From the NCBI RefSeq assembly GCF_000011065.1, contig NC_004663.1, positions 1,116,001 through 1,180,000 of the forward strand: 64,000 nt of DNA, given 5' to 3'. Source of the DNA: Bacteroides thetaiotaomicron VPI-5482. GTDB taxonomy: Bacteria > Bacteroidota > Bacteroidia > Bacteroidales > Bacteroidaceae. Position numbers and translations under genes: made by a program. The notes beneath the pieces were generated by a model that did not search any database, was not told the origin of the DNA, and saw only the letters and a list, made by a program, of their open reading frames with translations. Below are positions 35,297 through 42,700 of the stretch, piece by piece (the first letter of the stretch is position 1; every line of letters begins with the position of its first letter).

Positions 35297-36085
35297 TTAG
35301 CTGCTAATAAACATTCTATAGAACCTTTGCATTATATCAATAAATTCTTCAGACAGTCTTTTAAGAACTTCATCTATGATATATTGAGGAATCTCTTTAT
35401 AATATGCTTCTGCTATTCCACCTGTAATAGCCCCCATTGTATCAGCATCGCCACCTAAAGATATAGTAAGACGGATAGCGCTTTCATAATCCGTACTCTC
35501 CAAGAAAGCGATAATAGATTCTGGTATTGTACCTTGACAGCTTTCATTGAAGTGGTATGTAGGTCTTATATCATCACAAGTTCTATTTAGATTATATCCA
35601 AATGTAGTTTCAACATACTCTTTAATCTCCTGCTTGGATTTACCAGTACGAGCCAAGTATATACAAGCTGCTGTAGCCTGTGCTCCTTTTATTCCTTCTG
35701 GATGATTATGTGTGACTTCTGCACTTTGTTTGGCAGCTTCTAATGTTTCCTCTAAAGTATTAAAAGCCCAATCTATAGGGCTTACTCGCATGGCTGAACC
35801 ATTTCCCCAACTGTTATATGGTTGAGGATTATCAGCTCTCAACCATTCATAGAACATACTTCCATAACTACTGTGATAGCGATTACCATAGTCCTGCATT
35901 ATGCCTAATAAGCTATCGCCTGTTAATAGCCAATCAGCATTGGCGATAGTCATTATGGTATCATCAGTAAAGTGTGATGAAGAACCATTGAATAACGGGA
36001 AGTCAATAGACTTTATTGGGACAAATTCATAGTAAGAACCTATTATATCTCCTGCTATTGCACCTATCAGTATATCAGTATTCAT
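35297..36085 (-). CDS. ADP-ribosylglycohydrolase (DraG/ARH family)
   Basis: This 262-residue protein has all family motifs: GAIAGDIIGSYYE (residues 8-20), the metal-binding FTDDT (39-43), GNGSAMR (95-100), NHPEG (127-131) and GGDADTMGAITGG (211-223). It would remove ADP-ribose from arginine (or related adducts) using two Mg ions in the cytoplasm. A protein with arginine-type ADP-ribosyltransferase motifs is encoded in the same element at 39181-39981, a plausible opposing enzyme. Co-translated with a small membrane protein. Confidence 0.9.
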   Translation of the reverse strand: MNTDILIGAIAGDIIGSYYEFVPIKSIDFPLFNGSSSHFTDDTIMTIANADWLLTGDSLLGIMQDYGNRYHSSYGSMFYEWLRADNPQPYNSWGNGSAMRVSPIDWAFNTLEETLEAAKQSAEVTHNHPEGIKGAQATAACIYLARTGKSKQEIKEYVETTFGYNLNRTCDDIRPTYHFNESCQGTIPESIIAFLESTDYESAIRLTISLGGDADTMGAITGGIAEAYYKEIPQYIIDEVLKRLSEEFIDIMQRFYRMFISS

Positions 36086-36316
36086 TGTTACTAAAATTAA
36101 GTTGGAATAAAGATATGAATTAATCTGTGGATTTCAATGTACTTCATAAATGCTTTATATACTCTTCGTTACTTATCTAATCCGTTATATTATCTATCAT
36201 TCTTCATCAGTATAGTTACTTCCCTGATTACATTTAGTTCTGCGATAGAATATGAGTACTTTCTTCTTTAGTAACCAATGAATTAGTAACCTTTAATGGA
36301 TGTTTCTTATTCCAGA

Positions 36317-37396
36317 TTATTCTTTATAAGATATAATGTTATCAATAATCTTCTTAAATACATCACCTGTCATTAGTCCACCACTTGCAGGTAATCCAGC
36401 CTTATTAATAGATACAATGATACTATACTTAGGATTATCAGTAGGGAAGTAACCACAGAACTCTACCGCATACATATCCTTAGTACTATCCTCATTAGTA
36501 GATAACGAACTAGTTCCCTGTATACCTGCAACTACTACCTTATCAGACTTGGCAGGTTGACCTAATCCGTCAGTAATATTAAATACTAGAGCTTTCTTCA
36601 AACTATCAATACTAGCCCTACTAGCTATTTGGGGATTAATAACTACTACACTATCCTTATATAGTTGAGGCTGTATCATCTTCCCATTATTGGCGATAGC
36701 ATTATAGAAGGTTAGTATTTGAATTGGCGATACATGTTGATTGTAACCGATACTAGACCATACAAAGGCTGTCTTAGTCCAGTTGTTATCTTTAGGAGTT
36801 ACAAAGTGTGCAGGCTTTAGATTGGCTATTCCATTGATACTATCCGGTTTACCATAGCTCATATTAGCTAATAAATCAAAGTATGCTTGGGGATTATTAG
36901 CAAATGCTTTCTCCATAGTCTTATAAATAGCAATATTGGAACTAGCTGCCAATCCTTCCTGTACTGTAAGCTCACCATATCCCCCTCTATGCCAATTATG
37001 GTCTTTAAGCTCTCTGCCATGAATTTGGTAGATACCATTTCCAGTATCAACCTTATCACTCAACTTCACCTTACCAGTTTCTAAAGCTGCCAATAGCGAT
37101 ATTGGGTGCATCAGACCAGTAGACTGCCATACAGAGAAGTTCTCACATGATTGGTAGTTCGTACTGTCTTTCCTAGTAAGTCCAACCAGAGCTTTTATTT
37201 GCCCTGATTGAACTTCCATTACTATAACCTGCCCAGATTGGGCATTTATCTCTGACAACTTGCTTTCCAATATGGCAGTAACATTAGTTTGTAATGTACT
37301 GTCTATGGTGGAAATAGGTGCTGTTACTTGCTGTCTGGATTGGCAAGAACAAAGTACAACGATTAATATAGTGCACTTTAACAATATCTTTTTCAT
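36317..37396 (-). CDS. Transpeptidase-like lipoprotein lacking catalytic residues (pseudo-PBP)
   Basis: This 359-residue protein matches the transpeptidase domain of Bacteroides FtsI-type penicillin-binding proteins along its length (VDTGNGIYQIHGRELKDHNW; FYNAIANNGKMI; EFCGYFPTDNPKYS). A lipoprotein-like signal (LIVVLCSC) replaces the usual cytoplasmic tail and dimerisation domain. At the SxxK position (expected PGSTFK) it reads STGLMH, so Ser is Gly94 and Lys is His97. The KTG motif reads IQG (292-294). Only SSN (152-154) is kept. It cannot act as a normal transpeptidase and may bind divisome partners or peptidoglycan. Single gene, about 230 bases from its upstream neighbour's end. Confidence 0.85.
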   Translation of the reverse strand: MKKILLKCTILIVVLCSCQSRQQVTAPISTIDSTLQTNVTAILESKLSEINAQSGQVIVMEVQSGQIKALVGLTRKDSTNYQSCENFSVWQSTGLMHPISLLAALETGKVKLSDKVDTGNGIYQIHGRELKDHNWHRGGYGELTVQEGLAASSNIAIYKTMEKAFANNPQAYFDLLANMSYGKPDSINGIANLKPAHFVTPKDNNWTKTAFVWSSIGYNQHVSPIQILTFYNAIANNGKMIQPQLYKDSVVVINPQIASRASIDSLKKALVFNITDGLGQPAKSDKVVVAGIQGTSSLSTNEDSTKDMYAVEFCGYFPTDNPKYSIIVSINKAGLPASGGLMTGDVFKKIIDNIISYKE

Positions 37397-37415
37397 ACGA
37401 GCATACCGTATAAAT

Positions 37416-37757
37416 TTATATACAAATCATAGTAATGGATGCAGGCGAATATTGATTATTCAAGGCACTAACAATAACGGGAATGCCACAAAATACATTC
37501 GTACTCTGTATCTCCTTTGCAATCATAGAGATGTGAGGTTCAATTCCCAATAGGTGAATTGCTTTTAGATTATCCTCATAATCAATTAATAAGTGCACAT
37601 CATAGTACCCTAATTTATAATTGCTTAAAACAAATCCCATTTTATAAAAATTATCAAATTCCTTTTTATCTCTTGGCTTATATTCAACGCCATGCTCCAA
37701 ACATTTCTGCTTGAAATTGATAATAAATGTTTGTAAACGATTCATACTCTCATTCAT
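37416..37757 (-). CDS. Hypothetical 113-aa protein
   Basis: This soluble protein starts MNESMNRLQTFIINFKQKC and has no recognised motif. It lies 12 bases after the next gene upstream (37770-38243) and 20 bases before the pseudo-PBP gene, so the three probably form one leftward operon. Confidence 0.6.
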   Translation of the reverse strand: MNESMNRLQTFIINFKQKCLEHGVEYKPRDKKEFDNFYKMGFVLSNYKLGYYDVHLLIDYEDNLKAIHLLGIEPHISMIAKEIQSTNVFCGIPVIVSALNNQYSPASITMICI

Positions 37758-37769
37758 TTACGATTATAG

Positions 37770-38243
37770 TTACTTCAAATCAGTTAATTTTACTAATTCG
37801 TCACCAGTATTAAGCCATAAGGCATAAGAAAATCTATTAATAGTTTGGGAAGCACAGAATTGATAATATTCTTGCATTTGTTTCTCATTAAAGAAGTGAC
37901 AAGCATCCATAATGTGCATAGCGGCATCAATATAGGTGTACATATCCGTATCTATAAGCCTATAATATTGCCTTATATGCTTTTGGCATGAATTAAATAT
38001 TGCATCCAAAATAGTCATGGCAGTTACATCTCCTTGCTTCTCATTTAAGAAAGTAACTTGCTGACTAATATCTGTTATAAATTCTTGGGTATTGGTATGC
38101 GGTATGCCAATTAATATATTTTGTTGTGGCAGAAAGTCTGGATGTCTGAAACGTGATGTTATGACACTGTCTATTACATTTCCCTCTTCCAGATTGATTA
38201 TTATGTCACTTCCTTTTAAAGTTACCATTAATTTGCGATACAT
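37770..38243 (-). CDS. Hypothetical 157-aa protein
   Basis: This soluble, mostly helical protein begins MYRKLMVTLKGSDIIINLEE, with a beta-rich N-terminus and a helical C-terminal half containing several His and Cys (HIMDACHFFNEKQMQEYYQF). No domain recognised. It is followed closely by the 113-aa gene. Confidence 0.62.
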   Translation of the reverse strand: MYRKLMVTLKGSDIIINLEEGNVIDSVITSRFRHPDFLPQQNILIGIPHTNTQEFITDISQQVTFLNEKQGDVTAMTILDAIFNSCQKHIRQYYRLIDTDMYTYIDAAMHIMDACHFFNEKQMQEYYQFCASQTINRFSYALWLNTGDELVKLTDLK

Positions 38244-38266
38244 AATTCCATTTATTTATGTTTGTC

Positions 38267-38410
38267 CTATTTATTCTTTATGTAGGCATATAAGAAGAAA
38301 CCTGCAATAACAAGTATGACTATTATATGTAATGCCACACTACCGTTACTGTTAAAATCTGCATAGTCTGACATCCTACCTCTGCTTAATAAAATTATCA
38401 ATGAATACAT
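38267..38410 (-). CDS. Small membrane protein (47 aa)
   Basis: The frame starts MYSLIILLSRGRMSDYADFN, possibly with the true start at the second Met, and continues into one strong helix (LHIIVILVIAGFFLYAYI) ending KNK. It is the first gene of a leftward group. A TATATTTG promoter box lies about 280 bases upstream. Confidence 0.5.
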   Translation of the reverse strand: MYSLIILLSRGRMSDYADFNSNGSVALHIIVILVIAGFFLYAYIKNK

Positions 38411-38840
38411 AATCTTAAATTTTAATAGTTCTGTATGTTAGTTGCTATTCAACCTTTCATAGTGAAGGGTATATAATCTAAATAATCCTTGTTAAAAGGT
38501 TGAATATAATTCTGTGGATTCATTCTACTATCTGATAATAGAACTGAATAGGTAAGTAAGTAGTATGTCTGCTTCTTATAGATATTGATTTATACTTCCC
38601 AATTCTCCCCAAGAAAGTAGTTAATCATAGTATTTAAAGTACTAGAGAACCGATAGCATATAATTGACTGCTATAATACTTTATTTTGTCACAAATATAA
38701 TAATTACTTAGTTTATTTGCCCAAAGATTTTAATATAAAAATGCCTAATCTCTGGATTTAGTAAAGATTTTAACTGTCTACATACTGTTTGAGAGGTAGG
38801 AGCTAGTTGTAAATATGCCTGTTTCATAGTCTATTATTAG
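38411..38840. promoter_or_regulatory. Non-coding stretch with inverted repeat and promoter box
   Basis: No gene is visible. It holds TATTCAACCTTT (38446-38457) inverted as AAAGGTTGAATA (38495-38506). Copy 2 of the 18-base repeat lies at 38445-38462, and an exact leftward -7 box (TATATTTG on the minus strand, 38692-38699) could drive the operon beginning at 38410. The inverted repeat lies within the resulting untranslated leader. Confidence 0.5.
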
Positions 38841-39044
38841 TTGTATCTAGTTCCCGATAGATACAATTCTACATACAAATAGGTGCGGGAACTGCCAATG
38901 TATATGTCTCCAAGCATCGCCAAACGCTCCAATCACAAATACACAACAGTAACCCGCACCAGACGATATATGAACTATCATTAGATAGGCATATAGCACT
39001 AGTGCGGTGTTGTGCACGTTCCTGTGATTGTATAAATTTTGGCG
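38841..39044. ncRNA. Strongly structured non-coding segment
   Basis: A 9-bp hairpin, TTGTATCTA/TAGATACAA (38841-38866), is followed by a set of nested pairings: CGCCAAA with TTTGGCG, CAATCACA (38930-38937) with TGTGATTG (39023-39030), CACAACA (38943-38949) with TGTTGTG (39008-39014), CCGCAC (38954-38959) with GTGCGG (39002-39007), then ATATG/CATAT and CTATC/GATAG at the tip. A competing pairing joins GGTGCGGGAACTG (38882-38894) with CAGTAACCCGCACC (38947-38960). A leftward TATCTTTG box (39111-39118) could transcribe it. It may be an RNA or a DNA site (origin, transfer site); the minus ORF across it looks non-coding. Confidence 0.5.
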
Positions 39045-39180
39045 AATTTAGAGACAAGAACTATGCAAAACACCTTTCGTTAATATGTCCTCCTATTTCT
39101 AGGATTGGCACAAAGATAATGAAAGGTTTTAATATGTAAATAAGATATGTCGATTAATCTTAGATTTCTTACTCTTCAAT

Positions 39181-39981
39181 ATGGCTATTATTATAAATAT
39201 GATTAACTTTGTCTGCAAATTAAAACGAAGAGAAATGTCTAATAATAATACAATGGATAACACATCGCAGATAGAACTATTTCAGAAGTATTGTTCTTTA
39301 TTGAAGAAACAAGACTTTGATAATGCTAATACTCTATTCAATAAGATAGATTGGTTTAGATTTTGTAAAGTTGGTTACCATAATGTACTAAAGACTGTTC
39401 CTGTAATAACAGAAGACCTTTTATTATCCATTTTCTGTAGTAGGGATAGTCGTGGTTTATGGGATTTCTATATTGATAACTTCATTCTAAAAGTCAGTAT
39501 TCGTCGTAAAATGTCTCCAAAGGTTGAAGCATTTGGTTGGAAACATGTTTATCAAATGGATTATCCTGCTCGGGATGACCGCTTTATATTAGTTTCTATA
39601 TTGAGTAAATATTCATTGACTGATAGAATGACTAATGAGGAATTGGATTATTATAACCAATTTTCAGAAGAATTTACAATTTATAGAGGAACTAATGAAG
39701 AAGAATTTGAAAGTAAAGAGTTTGGAGTTAGTTGGACTCCCGAACAGAAGGTCGCGGAATTCTTCGCATTTAGGGAAGAAGAGTTGACTTCAGAAAGAAG
39801 TAAACGAATAGTGCTTGCGGCTACAGTTCATAAGGCTGATATAGTAACTTGTTTATTGGGAAGAAATGAATATGAGTTTATAGTAGCCCCCGAGCGTTTA
39901 TTAGATATTCATGTATTATTGAATCAAAGAACTAATTTGTATGATATTTATGTTGATGAAGTGAGACATATTAGGTTATAA
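39181..39981 (+). CDS. Putative arginine-type ADP-ribosyltransferase
   Basis: The frame gives 266 residues; a start at MSNNNTMDNTS (39235) is also possible. The C-terminal half carries an R-S-E signature: Arg169 in FTIYRGTNEE, Ser184/Thr186 in GVSWTPEQKVAEFFA, and the ExE pair Glu230/Glu232 in GRNEYEFIV. This is the pattern of arginine-modifying mono-ADP-ribosyltransferases. The N-terminal part (about 30-150) is helical and unknown; it may bind a target. It lacks a signal peptide, so it acts inside the cell or is injected. The element also encodes an ADP-ribosylglycohydrolase, the reverse activity. Family assignment is by motif only. Confidence 0.72.
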   Translation: MAIIINMINFVCKLKRREMSNNNTMDNTSQIELFQKYCSLLKKQDFDNANTLFNKIDWFRFCKVGYHNVLKTVPVITEDLLLSIFCSRDSRGLWDFYIDNFILKVSIRRKMSPKVEAFGWKHVYQMDYPARDDRFILVSILSKYSLTDRMTNEELDYYNQFSEEFTIYRGTNEEEFESKEFGVSWTPEQKVAEFFAFREEELTSERSKRIVLAATVHKADIVTCLLGRNEYEFIVAPERLLDIHVLLNQRTNLYDIYVDEVRHIRL

Positions 39982-40036
39982 GTAGGACATTAAGAGTTTG
40001 TATTTAAACCTCTTAATATATCCTACTTATGTTTAG

Positions 40037-40624
40037 TCAGAAGCTAAGACAGTCATAAGTATTTAATAATTCCTCTTGCCTCAATCCCAAGTATCTTTTA
40101 GTAATTGATACACTGGAATGATTGAATAACTCCATGAGCTTAACAAGTGCAAGCTCCGAATTATCACTGTTCATATTATAAACCTGTCTGCCAAAAGTCT
40201 TTCTAAGAGAATGACACGAAAAATTGCCTATTTGTAGCTTGTATTTCTTTTTAATCTCTTTCAGCATGACATTGATTCTCTGAACTGTGTACACTGTCCC
40301 CTTCTGACTTATCAATACAGGAGCATTTATACCAACTGGATTTATATGCTCATAACAATCTCTGATATGTTGCTGTAGCTGCATATTAATCCTAATTGTC
40401 CTTTGCTTTCCTGTCTTAATCTCTATAATGGTAAATTCTTCTGCATCTAGTATCTGATTCCACCTCAAAGCAAGAATATCAGAAATTCTTAGACCTGTGA
40501 AGCAACCTAAAGCAATAAGAAGTGACATCTTATAATTACTATCCCTTGCCAACTTTCTTATTAAGTTCATTGCTTCGCTCCATTGCAGATAATCTGCTGT
40601 TGTACTTGAATATTTAAGTGACAT
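40037..40624 (-). CDS. Short tyrosine recombinase (catalytic domain only)
   Basis: This 195-residue protein consists almost only of the catalytic domain. All active-site residues are visible: Arg46 (GLRISD), Lys70 (IKTGK), His138-Arg141 (CHSLRKTF), His169 (LFNHSS) and Tyr178 (KRYLGL). The N-terminal core-binding and arm-binding domains are missing. Such compact recombinases can act as resolvases or invertases, or assist another integrase. It converges with the putative ADP-ribosyltransferase gene. Confidence 0.87.
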   Translation of the reverse strand: MSLKYSSTTADYLQWSEAMNLIRKLARDSNYKMSLLIALGCFTGLRISDILALRWNQILDAEEFTIIEIKTGKQRTIRINMQLQQHIRDCYEHINPVGINAPVLISQKGTVYTVQRINVMLKEIKKKYKLQIGNFSCHSLRKTFGRQVYNMNSDNSELALVKLMELFNHSSVSITKRYLGLRQEELLNTYDCLSF

Positions 40625-40798
40625 AACGTTCTGTTTTATAGTGAAACTAATAAAAGTGAATATTAATTTTGAGTTGGAATATCTAACTTACTGATTATTA
40701 GCTAAACATTCACTAATAACAGAAGTGAATATTATACTACTGGCTAATAATAGAGAAAGAGTACCTATATATAGTATATAGATACCCTTTCAGTAGTA

Positions 40799-40921
40799 CT
40801 ATAATCTCTTAGTAAGACAATAGCCAATCAATAGAATATATCCAATTATCATAACTGGATATAATAGCACACTTACAAAGAACGTAGCAATCACAGCAAG
40901 TAGATAAAACAAACTCCTCAT
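40799..40921 (-). CDS. Tiny hydrophobic protein (40 aa), copy A
   Basis: The frame begins MRSLFYLLAVIATFFVSVLL and continues as a second hydrophobic stretch ending CLTKRL. It resembles in size and layout the 45-residue protein at 42011-42148 on the other side of the DUF3871 gene. A palindromic hairpin (about 40769-40793) follows. The stretch 40625-40798 is otherwise AT-rich and empty. Confidence 0.5.
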   Translation of the reverse strand: MRSLFYLLAVIATFFVSVLLYPVMIIGYILLIGYCLTKRL

Positions 40922-40969
40922 AGTTTCAGATATTGAGTATTTGACAATCCTATGTATTCTCAAATACCA

Positions 40970-41986
40970 TTAACTAAGAAACCATTGGTATTTGTTATCA
41001 CCATGTAAAGCGGAACATATACCCGTTGCAAGTTCTGTAGCATTATAGGCTCTATCCAAGAATGAATCTATATAGCTACTCTTATTTGCCCCTGTGAGCA
41101 AGTTGTAAAGTTTCCACATAGACAAATCATTTCCCAAGCTACCAAAGTTCTCATCATTGATATAAGCCCTAGCCACATTGTTAACCTGTGTATCAGTAAG
41201 CAACATTTTAGGTATATCTTTCTGATAGCCTTGCGGTAATGACTGATAAAGTCTCATTCTTCCAAGTAGTTGGCAGAACTGATGCTCCGTCATACTGGTA
41301 TTGCCTAAAGACTGCATCAAATGTATGTGTTTGGCTGCATCGTATTTGTGGAACATTTCCAATACCGCTTGATATAAATCCCTTGTATTGGTAACTTCCA
41401 AGCAACTAAGATAACCGTCTGTAGATACACATAGATTTGTGCAAACCTTACAAGTAAAGCCAATAAACACTTTAAACCGCTCCGCACCTTTCTTTGAATA
41501 AAGGTTGGTATGGTTATAAGCTCTGACACCACCAATAGTAAGGGTTAGCCTGTTACCGTGTACTGTCTCATAGATAGTAGGAACTTCAATAACAAAAGCG
41601 CACCTTTCGTAGTAGATAGTCTTGTCACTCTCTAGTAACTGATTTGCAGGTTTGTGTATTGCTTCGGGAATTCTACCTTTGATTACATGAGAAACACGAA
41701 TATCTGGCGATTCAATTTGTTCACCGCTAAAGAATGTATTGGTTGCATCCTGTACCGCTTCAATGAAAGCCACATGAGATAATGTAGCTTCATTGTCCTT
41801 TGCGAATACTGGTATAATGCAATCATTCCTTAGATGTTCCAAACTGGCTTCAATCGTATTGGCTTCAATGAATAGAGGTCGTTTCTGCTTAATAATTGGC
41901 TCTTCAATTATTACCGCTTCTTCTGCATATTCACCAAAGTTTCTACTAGTTCTTTGTACTGGCATAATCTGTAATGTTGATTCCAT
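40970..41986 (-). CDS. DUF3871 family protein
   Basis: This 338-residue soluble protein belongs to the DUF3871 family, seen in Bacteroidetes mobile elements. Family-like segments include IGGVRAYNHTNLYSKKGAERF, FKVFIGFTCKVCTNLCVSTDGY and LYNLLTGANKSSYIDSFLDR. Its role is unknown; resemblance to DUF932-type plasmid proteins suggests a replication or establishment function, but this is inference. It is flanked on each side by a tiny hydrophobic protein gene. Confidence 0.82.
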   Translation of the reverse strand: MESTLQIMPVQRTSRNFGEYAEEAVIIEEPIIKQKRPLFIEANTIEASLEHLRNDCIIPVFAKDNEATLSHVAFIEAVQDATNTFFSGEQIESPDIRVSHVIKGRIPEAIHKPANQLLESDKTIYYERCAFVIEVPTIYETVHGNRLTLTIGGVRAYNHTNLYSKKGAERFKVFIGFTCKVCTNLCVSTDGYLSCLEVTNTRDLYQAVLEMFHKYDAAKHIHLMQSLGNTSMTEHQFCQLLGRMRLYQSLPQGYQKDIPKMLLTDTQVNNVARAYINDENFGSLGNDLSMWKLYNLLTGANKSSYIDSFLDRAYNATELATGICSALHGDNKYQWFLS

Positions 41987-42010
41987 AATCTGTAATTTAT
42001 TAAGTTAATA

Positions 42011-42148
42011 TTAGAAATTTCTCTGTCTGAAAGCTAAGCAAGCCACAATCAGTATTAATAATCCAATAAAGAACTGTGGCATTAAGACTACTGGCACAAT
42101 TAGAATTATCCCAAACGTCAATAAAATCTTTAAATTCTCCATACGCAT
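42011..42148 (-). CDS. Tiny hydrophobic protein (45 aa), copy B
   Basis: The frame starts MRMENLKILLTFGIILIVPV and continues through a second helix (FFIGLLILIVACLAF) to RQRNF. Two short hydrophobic spans with a basic tail match the layout of the 40-residue protein at 40799-40921. It lies 24 bases upstream of the DUF3871 gene. Confidence 0.5.
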   Translation of the reverse strand: MRMENLKILLTFGIILIVPVVLMPQFFIGLLILIVACLAFRQRNF

Positions 42149-42700
42149 AATAATAGATTAGTAAATAGTGTATTTAAGGACAAAATGAGGGCTTGACATG
42201 AAGTTCTTTCTTATCACTTTCCTTTGTGCATCTTTATATGTAGACATATACAAATCATTGATAAGTCCGCACATTTCAGAAGTTCAAAAGGTTTGTGGGC
42301 TGAATAGCAATTCATGTTATCCTTTCTTTTTCCTAATGATTTGGTATGGGGGTGTTAGTAGTTTCACAGAAGCTTAGCGCACGATATACATCTGATGCGC
42401 TCACTGACAAATTAAATATTTCACTCTATAGCTGCATAAAGTCTAAATAGAAACACTTCCTCAAGAAAAGGGTCGGGGTATGAATTTCAAGTACCTATAT
42501 TTTTGAATTCGGGGGATAAGATAGCTGTTGCGTGAGGGTGATACCGGAAATGCTTATAAATGCAAATAACTCCATATCCATAAGGCTTGGAGTTACTTAT
42601 TATTGCATTATGAACACATGAAGACAGTTGATTCCGAGAGACTGGTATTTCTGAAGGAGGGTCTATAAAGTGGACATCTGCCAAATTTCCCCAGTCCTTA
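42149..42700. other. Non-coding stretch between the helicase-like and tiny hydrophobic genes
   Basis: I see no convincing gene. A leftward frame of 75 codons (42487-42714, GTG start overlapping the helicase-like gene end) is open but has no recognisable features. A GCGCA/TGCGC inverted repeat flanks CGATATACATCTGA at about 42376-42400. The position just downstream of a replication-like gene would suit an origin, but nothing proves it. Confidence 0.4.

Noticed and set aside
38869..39057. Leftward 62-codon frame across the structured segment
   Set aside because: It is explained by the inverted-repeat composition; the pairing pattern is stronger than any protein signal.
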